DNA of 64,000 nt from Bemisia tabaci (taxonomy: Eukaryota > Arthropoda > Insecta > Hemiptera > Aleyrodidae), in the NCBI RefSeq assembly GCF_918797505.1, contig NC_092799.1, forward strand, positions 24,428,382 to 24,492,381, read 5' to 3'. The first letter of the stretch is position 1. Every line of letters begins with the position of its first letter. Positions 1 through 9,999 of this stretch are shown here, in pieces. Below the pieces are notes generated by a model. The model made no database searches. It saw only the letters and a list, made by a program, of their open reading frames with translations, and had not been told where the DNA came from. A program made the translations under genes and the position numbers.

Positions 1-489
1 TGATCGGAAGTCGTTGGGACTTCACAGTGTGATTTCAAACTTCGAAAAAAAAGTTTCCCAGATTTTTACTTTCTTGCTTCCCTAGGGTAGAAGTAGTATT
101 GTCATCCTCCAAGAAAAAAACTTTTTTTTTTTTTTTTTAGTGGAAAGGACGGAATGAGTTAGTTGAGTGTAGTGTAGATGGATTCAGAATGAAGATATAT
201 TGCTACGTCTGCTCTCTAATAACAAATAGAGTATCGAGGAATAACTGGATCGAGTTTAAGTAAAACGAACCAAATCACATCAAGTCTGAACCGAGAAAAA
301 TATGTAGGCATGAAGTTTTATTTCTTAATAAGGCTCGATGATATGATTTGGGAAACGATTAATGCTTCTTTTGCGTTCAAGATGTTTTTTCTCGACTTTG
401 AATTGTTAAGGAGAATGAATTGAATTGTTGTCAGGAGAAAATGATCGACTGATTGAATTCAAAACTACTCCCAACTTATTTTTTTTTTT
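1..489. other. Intergenic, no gene seen
   Basis: AT-rich sequence with homopolymer runs (a T run near 121-138). No ORF with coding character, no splice-flanked exon and no recognised repeat could be identified here. Confidence 0.5.
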
Positions 490-905
490 CCAAAAACACG
501 ACTCTGTGCATGTCTGTTAAACTCGGCCCTATCGACGCAAAGACATGTTGATGCCGGCACCTGGATACAACTATTCGTGCTCGATGGATGTCTGTATTGC
601 ATATGCAAAAAACTGAAGGCGTTTTGATTTACTGCACACAAACTAAAGTTGTCTTTTTCGATGAACACAAAGACGCGTTGAGGTCAGCGCCTTGATGCAA
701 CTATTCGTGCTCTAAGGATGTCCATATTGCAAATGCAAAAAACTAAAGGCGTCCTGACTTACTGCACACAGACTGCAGTCGTATTTGTCGAAGGATACGG
801 AGACGCGTCGATGCCGGCACCTGGATACAACTATTCGTGCTCGAAGGATGTCCGTATTGCATATGACAAAAACTGAAGGCGTTTTTACTTGCGCCTCCCG
901 AGACA
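490..905. repeat. 130-bp tandem repeat, about three units
   Basis: The block ATTCGTGCTC recurs at 573, 703 and 833, an exact 130-bp period twice. Units share a segment ending in CTGGATACAACTATTCGTGC and a following segment with GTATTGCATATG and AAACTGAAGGCG. The short minus-strand ORFs across the block are by-products of the repeat. Related segments in the opposite orientation occur at 50690-50780 and in the direct repeats at 59314-59880, so the unit belongs to a dispersed family. Confidence 0.85.
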
Positions 906-1273
906 CGCTCAATGATAAACATTGTTGATGCCGTAGCGTTGCTTGAAAGGGCAAGGAGTGTATAAAAAATGTCGCTCTTCTTGCTCATCACTACGATTGG
1001 TCACCACTCAGAATCTGCTATAAACACAGAGAAGTTGAACAGAAAATCTAAGCTTTACAGTAGACAGATTCAAGTAATTTTCGAATAAACGAGATTGGGA
1101 CACGGCTAAATCAGTTATGAAGGCTTATAATTGATGATGATCCGAGTAATAAGCAAGCCGGGGCCGGGGAAATGATCCCCGAAGTCTCGTCTTCGTGTTT
1201 ACTCTTGCGTATCACCCTCTAAATTTGACTCACGTGCTATATAGTAGTCCTCGCGGCCTGTAGCTTTGTAATA

Positions 1274-1518
1274 CAGGGTGTCTACTAAAACAGGCCGGTC
1301 AAAAATCAGTACTTTTCCGATAACTTTTCAGTACATTCCCGAAAATTCAGTGCCTGACAGAAAAATGCAGAAATTTTTCAGTACCTCCAATTAACGAAAT
1401 TCGAACCGTACACCTTATCACGGAAAATTCGTACCTTTTCCGTACTTCCGTACCGACCTTCCAAAATCCGTGATTTTTCAGTGTATCCGTGCTTTTTCCG
1501 TGCAGTAGACGCACCCTG
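1274..1518. mobile_element. Short inverted-repeat element, CAGGGTG ends
   Basis: The ends CAGGGTGTCTACT and AGTAGACGCACCCTG are inverted copies, and ATA lies directly outside both ends (1271-1273 and 1519-1521), so a 3-bp target duplication is possible. The interior repeats fragments such as CAGTACTTTTCCG and has no coding potential. It is a MITE-like element; superfamily is uncertain. Confidence 0.65.
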
Positions 1519-1646
1519 ATAATTTAGCTGATATTATCAAGTAATAATAAAAACAATAGGATTTTTCAACGTGCATTAAGTGCTCTGCGTAAAAATTGAT
1601 GGAGAGACATATCGTACGGTGGTCTAATTTATTGCTACCTTGTCTA

Positions 1647-1891
1647 CTGCCGTGCTAAGCAAAAACGCCGTAAATCCATCAAGATTTTCCCTCGTTTTTT
1701 GGAACTTAACAATTTATAAAGTAAAAACCGTTTTTCCCATGCACTTCAAATTTTCAGGTTAAGTTCTTGGTAGTATTTCCGAAAGAATCCTGTTAAAACA
1801 TTGTCCCAGGGTACACAAGTTTTTCTGCTATGATACATTGTTTCCAATACATGAAAAATGGCGTTTACGGCGTTTTTGCGTTGCACGGCAG
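1647..1891. mobile_element. CTGCCGTGCTAAG-family MITE, diverged copy
   Basis: Begins CTGCCGTGCTAAGC and ends TTGCACGGCAG, the same termini as the better copies at 55410, 57202 and 57518. Inner flanks AACGCCGTAAATCC and GGCGTTTACGGCGTT are inverted. No clear 4-bp target duplication remains. The copy at 23279-23549 belongs to the same subfamily. Confidence 0.7.
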
Positions 1892-2049
1892 TAGTGGTTC
1901 ATCCTCGGGCATCGCGCGCGGATCGAAGCATTACTACTGAATCGGACTCGCATCAAAAGGCGTCGATCGGACCTGTAAGAAAACTGTTTACATCCAGGGG
2001 TGAGGAATGAAGGAGCCGTAAAACGGAGGCGGCCGGGCAGGGGCAATAA

Positions 2050-2214
2050 CAGTGGCGTGGCGTGAATTGCGATATATCGATTGTTATGCCATTTAAACCC
2101 ATGGAAAAGGATCGATAAACAGGGTGTTCGCAGCGAACACCTTAATAATCGATTCTTTACCATAGGTTTAAATGGTAAATCAATCGATATACCGTAAAGC
2201 ACGCCACGCCACTG
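2050..2214. mobile_element. hAT-like 165-bp MITE, copy 1
   Basis: Terminal inverted repeats start CAGTGGCGTGGCGTG and end CACGCCACGCCACTG. The element is flanked by a perfect 8-bp duplication GGCAATAA (2042-2049 and 2215-2222), the hallmark of hAT transposition. The arms pair almost to the centre, where GTGTTCGCAGCGAACAC is itself a palindrome, so the transcript would be one long hairpin. No transposase is present, so it would depend on a partner in trans. Confidence 0.9.
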
Positions 2215-2591
2215 GGCAATAACCGTATTTTGAACGATCGCCGCCCGTAATAACAGTCACAGGTCGTGCTTAATCACTCACCCCCTTCAATCGTCGGTCT
2301 CTAAATCACGCCGTCTAATTATCAGCCCGCATCTTCAAAGGGGAACGATTACACGGAGCGTGTAATTTTCGCATCTCTTCCTTCCGATTCATTACCGAAA
2401 TCAATGAAATGGATAGAAAGTTCAAGTCTTATGCTGAGGAAAGTGAGGTTTACGGAGGGAAAAAAATATTTGCTGTGCGAGAGCCTCGCACGGCTTAAGC
2501 CATTTGGTGCTATAGCATAGCCGGTACCACATGCCCGACAGAAATAATAATCCGTTTTGTAGATATAATGAAACGTACACCGTATTGCTGC

Positions 2592-2756
2592 CAGAGGCGT
2601 GGCGTTAATTGCGATGTATCGATTGTTATGCCATTCAAACTTATGGTAAAGAATCGATTATTAAGGTGTTCGCCGCGAACACCCTGTTTATCGATCCTTT
2701 TCCATAGGTTTAAATGGCACATAAATCGATATATCGCAAAGCACGCCACGCCACTG
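2592..2756. mobile_element. hAT-like 165-bp MITE, copy 2
   Basis: Same family and exactly the same length as the copy at 2050. Its ends are CAGAGGCGTGGCGTT and CACGCCACGCCACTG. A perfect 8-bp duplication ATTGCTGC flanks it (2584-2591 and 2757-2764). The central segment is inverted relative to copy 1, as expected for a foldback. Confidence 0.9.
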
Positions 2757-2764
2757 ATTGCTGC

Positions 2765-3245
2765 GTTAGGGAAGAACACCGCGTAAATATTCAGACATTG
2801 TCGGATTATTCGGACATTCCTGATAGTATACGCATTTTCCCGGAAAACTTTTAAATATTTTCCCTCGATTTCGGATTTAGGGCTTTGGATCCCCTTAAAT
2901 TGAGATCCTCGGGGGCCCCCAGAATCTGTTCAACTGGAGCCTTAAAACTATTTTCTCTAGCAATGTAGCGCCAGTTTGAAATTGACAGTGCATGTACTCG
3001 TCCGCAATGAGTTCTGGTGACTATTTTTACGTTTTTGTCTCTTTGCACACTCTAAGCGGATCAAGGATGAAAAAATTAAAAATGGACAAAGCCCTGCACA
3101 CTTCATGCTAAGATATATAAGCTACTAGACCGGGCAATTTGCGCGGAAAAATGTGATTTAAGCCTTTACGGAAAAGGGAAGGAGGTAAGAGTTCGTTTAG
3201 ATATTTGATTCAGAGTGGGGAAGGGGCCTAAACAAGTTTCGAGAG
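2765..3245. other. Intergenic, no gene seen
   Basis: Contains only short ORFs without splice signals or codon bias. No repeat boundary was identified. Confidence 0.4.
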
Positions 3246-3507
3246 CAGGGTTGCCACAGAATTTAGAAAATGAAATTTCCTGACATTTCTCTGATTTCCC
3301 TGACACATTTTGGTGAAATTCTCTGACAATTGTAGATGTGACAGATGGTTGAGAAGGCACAATTGAAAATAGTTTCCAGGCAAAATTTGTTGTTTGAAAC
3401 CTCAAACCGATTCTAGAGAGCTAATGAAGGTGATTTAACAAATTTTCCCTACCAGTCTCGTCATTTTCCCTGAAATTTGCCGATGTTCCCTGACGGGGGC
3501 AACCCTG
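3246..3507. mobile_element. Inverted-repeat element, CAGGGTTGCC ends
   Basis: Ends are CAGGGTTGCCACA and GGGGGCAACCCTG. CAGGGTTGCC is a terminus type often seen in hAT elements, but no direct 8-bp duplication is visible, so the copy may be old or rearranged. Inside, phrases such as TTTCCCTGACA recur. Non-coding. Confidence 0.55.
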
Positions 3508-3699
3508 TGAGAAACTCCATTACGCCACCGCACGTTATGGCACGAACAGACTGAGAGCAGGAGTGACGGAATAACGAAATTCGGGAATAAGTTAATTAAC
3601 GATGACGAAAAACATTACGAAGTGTAAACTCTTTCTGAGGATTGGTGACATCAAGATGAGAGATGTCTCATCTCTCTGTGGAGACACTCTGGTCTGAAG

Positions 3700-4505
3700 T
3701 AGAGTCCCTTCATACTGAGAGTCAAGACAACACCCTCTCGTGGAGTCACAAACGGGAATAAAGATTACACAAATTGAACGTTTATCGTAATCTTTGATCG
3801 GCCCGTTCTCAAATTCCTTTCTTCGTTCCTTCTCTCATTTCGTTTTTTCCTTGTCGAACCCGTAATGGAGATGTTGCATCTGTGAGGGATTTGCGATTTG
3901 ACCATTGATTCTTATGTGAAAGTTCGCGAGAAACACGACGGTGCCACTGGTTTTCTCTGAAATCATCTCCCAAGCTAAAAAAAAGCTCTCAAAGTGAGGC
4001 AAAACTGGAGGGGCTATCTCACCCTACCCTGAGAGTCCACCTCTGCATCAAAACAAACTCTCCATACAAAGATGGGGAGCAAATACATTAGCAGGGTTGC
4101 CACTTTATTTGGGGATTCCAGGACTGAATTACTGAAAACACGGCAACCCTGCTAATGTATTTGCTCCCTATCTTTGCATGGAGAGTTTGTCTTGATGTAG
4201 AGGTGGACTCTCAGGGTAGGGTGGAATATCCTCTCCATTTTGGCCTCACTTTGAGAGCTTTTTTTTGAGCTTGGGAGATGATTTCAGTGAAAACCAGTGG
4301 CACCATCGTGTTTCTCGCGAACTTTTACATAAGAATCAATGGTCAAGTCGCAAATCCCTCACACATGCAACATCTCCATTGTAATCTTCGCAATCGGTGA
4401 AAACGTAATCTTCATTCCCGTTTGTGACACTGTGAAGGCCTAAAATACGGGAACCAATCAGAAACGGATTCACATTGTCTTGACTCTCAGTATAAAGGGA
4501 CTCTA
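3700..4505. mobile_element. Long hairpin hAT-like element (TAGAGT ends)
   Basis: Arms of about 400 bp are inverted copies around a spacer of roughly 35 bp near 4105-4140. The ends are TAGAGTCCCTTCATACTGAG and its inverse, flanked by a perfect 8-bp duplication GTCTGAAG (3692-3699 and 4506-4513). The arms differ at scattered bases and one arm carries extra sequence near 3760-3850, so it is not a recent perfect duplication. The termini match those of the element at 16852-17237. No coding capacity. Confidence 0.88.
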
Positions 4506-4513
4506 GTCTGAAG

Positions 4514-4853
4514 GATGTCGCCTGAATACAAGTGAAATGGCGGCTCGGGAAGCGGAGAAGGGGCGCCGCACAGAATCCGGGGATTTGGTCAAAATAGAGG
4601 GAAATCAAAACGGAGCGGCCGCGGCCGTCTGTTGCGTAGTAAGAGAACATGGGATATTGATCGCAATCATGATAAAAGCTCGCTCAACGCTGCATTCGAG
4701 ACGCCGCGCCGCCGGCCATCCCTGTCGCTCTCGCGATCGCCGAACCCATAACTAACCGTCACGGCTGTACCCGTGCACGCATCCTCATTTCTCATCGGTC
4801 ATGGAGCAAATACCATCGATTTTTTATATATTCGCCAAAACTAGAGTCCCTTT
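4514..4853. other. Intergenic, relatively GC-rich, no gene seen
   Basis: A locally GC-rich stretch (4537-4760) carries a 72-codon plus ORF, but it has no splice signals and its composition alone could explain the open frame. TAGAGTCCCTTT just before 4854 looks like a remnant end of the TAGAGT family. Confidence 0.4.
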
Positions 4854-5248
4854 CAGTGTTCGAAACTCACAGGCGCCAACGCGCCACATGCACCTAAAAA
4901 ATCGGCCATGGCGCCTAAAAAATGAAGGCTCTGCGCCAACGTGGCCACTAAAAATTGTCCCCTAACAATCTGAATTTTCATATTAGGTGATTATTCGAAA
5001 ATTTCAGCACTACAAGTAAAAGCTTTTTCTATCCTTCATGATTTCATCTTTAGTGCTTTTGTCTTCCCCAAGTTGCAGCTACTTACTCGTTCTGTTACGA
5101 GAACATCTTGCGTCTAACTTTTCACTAATGCGTCGTTATGTGTAGGCAAAAAGTCATTTTGGCCCCTAAAAAATCTTCAATGGCGCCTAAAAATCGGGCT
5201 TGATGCGCCATACGGTTCCTAAAATTCAAAGGTGAGTTTCGAACACTG
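4854..5248. mobile_element. hAT-like MITE with CAGTGTTCGAAACTCAC ends
   Basis: Perfect 17-bp terminal inverted repeats CAGTGTTCGAAACTCAC. A perfect 8-bp duplication GTCCCTTT flanks the element (4846-4853 and 5249-5256). The interior has inverted GGCGCCTAAAAA-type motifs. It inserted into sequence resembling the end of a TAGAGTCCCTTT element, so this is a nested insertion. Confidence 0.92.
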
Positions 5249-6188
5249 GTCCCTTTGTATCCAGTGTTACAACACCTCAATTCTGGTCGGGCTGAAAGTG
5301 GCCTAAAAAAATATAATTCTGATTGGTTCTCGCTCATGAGTCACAAAAGAGTGCACCAAGAGTGCAAATGGTGGGCGTTTCAAATTTAGCGGAAAATTGA
5401 ACTAAGCGGGAAATGTTGGATCTTGGTCTGTTAGAGAGGTAAAGTAAGTGAATCGAAGGTATGCTCCTCTGCCACAGACTATCCAAAAGTGACTAAACGT
5501 GCGCCGTTCCGTTCTTCCGTTTCGTTTCAGTCTTGGCTTGAAGTTTGAAATAAATGCCGATTTTTTCATTCGATTCTCATTGGTCCAATCGCTCCCGGCT
5601 AGAGAAAGATTGGACAAATGAGAGTCGCGTAAAAATCGTTTCAATTTTTCGGTCGTTCTCATGTCGAAGTGGGCCTAAGAGAGCACGAAGCGCCCTCTCG
5701 CGGTTGGGCCGCGTAGCGGTCAGGGGGCGTAGACCCCTAGTATATTTCTATTGCATCTTAGGCGCAAGAAAATCCAAGAGTTTGAATAGCGGAATTTTGT
5801 CAGAAAAACGGGGGCCACGATTTTGCTTCCCGAATGAAAGATTATATCAAAGTATATGAACGTAAGGTAGAGTAAAACTGAAAAAATTAAGACACGAGGG
5901 AAGGAAGAAGTCGAGAAGACGGCGTGTAACATGAGAAGAGGGATGTTGCGAGACCACGGCTGGATAGGGGAAAGCGCGACTGATGGGGGACAAGAGGGGG
6001 GGGGGGAGTCCTAATTTTGGAACTGGATTTAGTCAGTGCACACGTTGGTGTCGCGTCGCTCGATGTTATACTCGTCAGCTTTGTTTGTGTGCACAGGTGT
6101 CACAGCTCGGATATACGAGGAAGAAGACGAAAGTGTCAATGCTCGCTCGACGTCCTTTCCACATTTTAAAAATAATTAAACGATCCTC
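5249..6188. other. Intergenic, no gene supported
   Basis: Only overlapping short ORFs on both strands are found (for example 5554-5859 plus). A poly-G run sits near 6000. No splice-flanked exon was recognised. Confidence 0.4.
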
Positions 6189-6467
6189 TCATTCTTCTTT
6201 TACTTCACTGGTGTCATCAATGAGATAGTTCAATCCCTGAGATGAGGGGTGAGGACAAAATAAACTCTTCACTGGGTGTTCACTAGAAGGTAACTGTGAG
6301 CTAGCGTGAAGAGGTGGGAAATACGGATCGTCAGAAGATGCGCCTCCAATCAGTTGACTAGGCCACAAACCTCCGATGTGCACGAATAGTGGTATGTACC
6401 TACTTTCGCCTTCCGCCGAAAAATAAACCGGCTGCGAGGCGTCGTGGCTCACATTTGCAATGTACCC
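6189..6467 (-). CDS. Possible terminal exon, product not recognised
   Basis: An open frame on the minus strand follows a plausible acceptor (CTTGTAG, then GGGTAC at 6467) and runs 92 codons to TGA at 6189-6191. It begins GYIANVSHDASQPVYF, contains IPLFVHIGGLWPSQLIGG, and ends in acidic DDTSEVKEE. Composition is protein-like, neither low-complexity nor obviously part of a repeat seen elsewhere in the window. I do not recognise the family. It is not like the FEZ/UNC-76 C-terminus, so there is no evidence that it continues the gene at 10 kb. It could be the last exon of another minus-strand gene or a chance ORF. Confidence 0.3.
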   Translation of the reverse strand, partial: GYIANVSHDASQPVYFSAEGESRYIPLFVHIGGLWPSQLIGGASSDDPYFPPLHASSQLPSSEHPVKSLFCPHPSSQGLNYLIDDTSEVKEE

Positions 6468-6690
6468 CTACAAGATAGAAGAGTATACGTAAATATGCGA
6501 AAAAATTTGGAAAATTAAGAGCCGAAAATGATTAAGAGCTCCTAAAACTTCAACGTATGACTTTCCACCATGGTGACTTTATGGGAACTAGACATAATTT
6601 TTATGTTGAGTTTCTTTAGCACTATAGTGCTTGTGAATTACATACGCAAATCAATACCACCACCTGTTAAGGTGTTTTGAATACTCGAGC

Positions 6691-6929
6691 GCCGAACAGT
6701 GGATCGAGTAAATAGAAAAAGTCGGACATGAAATTGTTGACTAAAACTGCAAATTTTGATGTTTATTTCGTCACAATTTGAGTTTCAAAGGGTGGTTATA
6801 GAAGAAACGTTCACGAGGAAACCAATGGAATCACTTTCAGAAGCTCCAAGTTTAGTATAAACGGAGTTATGAGCGTTTAAAGTTTCCAAATTTTTTCCGA
6901 CCTCTCCAATTGACTCGATCAACTGTGCG
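6691..6929. mobile_element. Inverted-repeat element, CACAGTGGATCGAGT family, copy 1
   Basis: The ends GAACAGTGGATCGAGTAAAT and ATTGACTCGATCAACTGTG are inverted copies. The interior closely matches 60586-60822 over its whole length (shared GATGTTTATTTCGTCACA and AGCGTTTAAAGTTTCC). Non-coding MITE-like element. Confidence 0.7.
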
Positions 6930-7928
6930 CCGAGGGTCCCGAGGTCTCAAGGCACTCTCCTGTGACAGGTTGTAAAAAGGTACATGGTACAAGTAAAGGT
7001 CTTGTTTATAAAATCGAAAGTCGTTACGCTGGAGTCCACCAACAACCCTTCCTAAGAATATATCGAAAGGGAAAAATCTTCTCTTTAGGATTTTCTCCAC
7101 TTCCAATTTGCGCGTATATACGTCAGATGTGGTCATTTTTTTGCACCTTAGAGCTACACTACACCCTCTCCACTATTCTCAACCTGCTTGTTTGAAAACG
7201 TGGGCATTCAAGAGAGGTTATTGGTCTCTCGACCCACAACACACCTAACAGTCTCTAGACGCGTCATGTTTTTCACATTCAAGCCCCGCAAATTTTAACA
7301 CCGCGCGCGAATTATTCATTTCGAACGATTCGGTATGGTAAATATTGACACGGAAAAATTAGCACTTAGCGATGAACCGTCGCAAACGCGCGTGGGTTCC
7401 AGCCAGTGCGGCTGCACTATTGCCATAAGAACGATAAGGAAAGTCTTTCGCTCGAGTCACTCGCTGATTGATGATTTTAAGTTGGTGCCTGGCATGACTT
7501 TTTGATAACAATGAAGAATTTGGTTTTTTGGGCTCATTTTTTTTTTTTTTTGCAACTTTTTCCTTCATGCAACTTTGGGGGGAAACTATTATAGTCTTTA
7601 GTGAAACGAATTCGGAAACAGAGTCTCGTTTTGTGAGTACATTTCCGCGAGACAGATAATTCGAAGAGGAAGCGCTCGGAAACATAGCGACAACGCAAGA
7701 GAACCGCCGAAACACGTGCTACGATTATAATTGGTGTTCCAGATTTTTACTCGTTTGTTTATCTATCTGAAAAAGCAACAAACATCATCCACGAGTGCGA
7801 TTTTGGAAGGCTCCCTTACTTCCCATTTCACTACGTTAAAAAGTTCATTCGCTTCAAACCAATCATTTTATTTTTCCTCTCATAAGAAAAACAACGATCT
7901 CGAACTGAAGTAAAAAAAAAAAACCACA
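6930..7928. other. Intergenic, no gene supported
   Basis: A 118-codon minus ORF (7359-7715) includes a lysine run caused by an oligo-T stretch. It has no recognisable domain or convincing exon borders. Confidence 0.4.
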
Positions 7929-8083
7929 GGCGGATCCAGCAATTTGGCAACACCGGATTTCCTCCATTTATACCTATGTTAAATAATCGATTCTTGCCGG
8001 AGCACCTGGTCCCTCCGGAAATCGATACATTTCCGTGGGTTTAAATGGAGAATAAACAATGTTGCCAATTTGCAGGATCCGTC
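7929..8083. mobile_element. Foldback element with CGGATCCAGC ends
   Basis: The left end GGCGGATCCAGCAATTTGGC and the right end (inverse ACGGATCCTGCAAATTGGC) are inverted repeats, with further pairing of CCATTTATACC to GGGTTTAAATGG. A partial relative occurs at 51828-51880. Target duplication not clear. Confidence 0.65.
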
Positions 8084-8544
8084 AATGAGAAAAAAAAGAT
8101 GAGGCCATTAGTCATGTTTGTATGCAAAGATTCGAAATGTGAAGAGGACCGGTAAAGTTTTTTTGAAAAAACTATGTAGGTGGACCTCTACAGCGTCTTC
8201 CTCAATTTCTGCCGGTATTAGGTGCCAACATAAATCTCCAAAACGTCCAACTAATTATGGCCGTTTCGCGGTAGGTAGTACCTATGTAGTTTTATTCACT
8301 CAGTTGTGAGTTTGCTGGACATTCAATCGTTTCCGACCATTTCATCATTTTCAAGATAAAACTAAAACGAAATACGGTAGAAGTAGCAACAGTGTTTATA
8401 TTTTATCATAATGCGTTAAATCTCCCTCCCCCGTCCCCCAACAGACTTTTCAAGAAGGCTAATGATTTAATCCATGACGAGTATAGCGTAAGCACGTTCG
8501 TTTGAACTGTAACCTGGGAGACCAGGAACATTTGATCATGTTAC

Positions 8545-8612
8545 GCTGAAAGGAACTATGTCTCACACAAACCTTGTGCACATAGTTCCTTTTAGCATAA
8601 ATACGTCCATTT
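8545..8612. repeat. Short hairpin, AGGAACTATGT arms
   Basis: Arms TTACGCTGAAAGGAACTATG and CATAGTTCCTTTTAGCATAA are inverted around a loop of about 20 bp. A near-identical hairpin sits at 58656-58734. Confidence 0.65.
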
Positions 8613-8959
8613 GAGCGACCGTATTGCGTAGTCGCGATCTGAAATGAAAGTTGTCAACTTTCACGCCCGGCTTGTTGGAGCTGGTTTGACAGAATTATGC
8701 TATATAGGAAGGCCGCATTTCTGCCCGTTTAAAACAAGCGAAAATCACCCATCTACCCGAAGAAGGGTCAGGTTCTATAAAATGTAAATTGTTCTTGGTG
8801 ATTTTGAAAAATAATCACTTTGCCTACTGATTTCGTGAATTTTATGCAAATGGACGGAAAATTGAGAGATCACACGTGGTTAAGGGGAGTCGGGAGTTGG
8901 GAGTTCCTACAATGCTAGCCCATGTTTATTTGTCCAACTTCAATTTTTTTTTCTCAGAG

Positions 8960-9225
8960 CCTAGAATATGTTTGGTATTTAGATTTTTTATCACTACCGG
9001 TATTGATTCACTTTCGTAATGATCCCAATCCGATTCAAATCCGTCGCAAAGGCGCGGAGCTGCCCTGCCATAAAGGACGAGAGTTAGGATAGATTAGGTC
9101 ACGCAACTAAATTAACTTCGCGGTAACGCGAGAGGTGTCATACGGAAATGAAGGCGCATCACTGCTAAATCTGGCAGCTTCCTTCTTCCGAAGCTGCAGT
9201 TATCGGAGTTTTAAGTTTTCCTTCT
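8960..9225 (+). repeat. Dispersed 230-bp repeat with conserved core, copy 1
   Basis: One of three same-strand copies (also 13312-13540 and 14449-14680). The core at about 9083-9170 contains GGTCACGCAACTAAATTAAC, then CTTCGCGGTAACGCGAG and GGTGTCATACGGAAATGAAG, nearly invariant in all copies, while the flanks differ more. CGCG-GTAA-CGCG forms a short stem with a GNRA-type loop if transcribed. No terminal inverted repeats seen. Could be a SINE-like element or a structured RNA; not identified. Confidence 0.7.
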
Positions 9226-9400
9226 CTTCTCATTCGTTCACTGTGCAACTGTGCAAGTACCATAATAGCAGATCTACAGCTACAGTCTTTTTCGGCTAAA
9301 AAATATATTTTTCAGCAAGAAAATTCAACCCCACCTGACGATTTTGAAAGCTACTTTTGCCTTTCTGTTCAAGTCGCTTTGATTTTCAAGTAATGTAAAT

Positions 9401-9650
9401 ATCGATGGCCAAAGTTCGAGACCACGCATCTCCGTTTGCGACGTTGCAAACTTTCTGTCATATTTTATTTTTTCCGGGGAAAACTAGTTGACGTATCTTC
9501 TTGAAAACTTCCTTGATTTTTCCTCTCTGTTAGACAAATATTATATGTGAAGTACAAGGTATGAAACTGGCTTGTATCTTCAAAAAAACAAGAGCTGAAA
9601 TTTGAAACTACTGCAATGGAGATATGTGGTTTCGTCCTTGAATCATAAAT
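9401..9650. mobile_element. ATCGATGGCC-family MITE, copy 1
   Basis: Begins ATCGATGGCCAAAGTTCGAG with an imperfect inverse at the far end (TGTGGTTTCGTCC). The typical interior has TTTGCGACGTTGCAAACT, a CTGTCATATTTTATTTTT segment, a TTCTTGAAAACTTCC segment, and a purine-rich right side. At least seven copies exist in the window, making this its most frequent family. Confidence 0.75.
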
Positions 9651-9662
9651 GCAACAAAGCAA

Positions 9663-9896
9663 CACGGAAAAAATTAAATTTCTGATTTAACAATTCAATT
9701 GCTAAAAAAAAGTGCCTGCAACGTTTCAACATAGATTTTACAACAAAAAAATGCTACTTTAACCACTATTGTAAGCTAATTTAACCACGAGGGTGGTTAA
9801 TACAGAATTTTTTTGTTGTAAAATCTACATTGCAACATACTAGTCACTTTTTTTAGCGATTGATTTTTTAAACAGCAATTTAATTTTTTCCTCGAA
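9663..9896. mobile_element. Hairpin element, CACGGAAAAAATTAAAT family, copy 1
   Basis: CACGGAAAAAATTAAATTTC at the left pairs with AGCAATTTAATTTTTTCC at the right. Inner arms ATAGATTTTACAACAAAAAA and TTTTGTTGTAAAATCTACAT also pair. A second copy is at 50236-50452. Non-coding. Confidence 0.7.
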
Positions 9897-9999
9897 AACA
9901 ATAAGGAAATTATCATGATCACTCTAAAATTTCAGTGAGAAAGCAATGTTCCTTTTACAAAGCCGCAGCTAAGACCACCAGAAGAAAAGATCAACTTAC

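Noticed and set aside
4336..4650. 104-codon minus ORF
   Set aside because: Mostly inside the right arm of the hairpin element at 3700-4505; no counterpart in the left arm.
7359..7715. 118-codon minus ORF with lysine-rich segment
   Set aside because: The lysine run comes from an oligo-T tract; no other coding feature.
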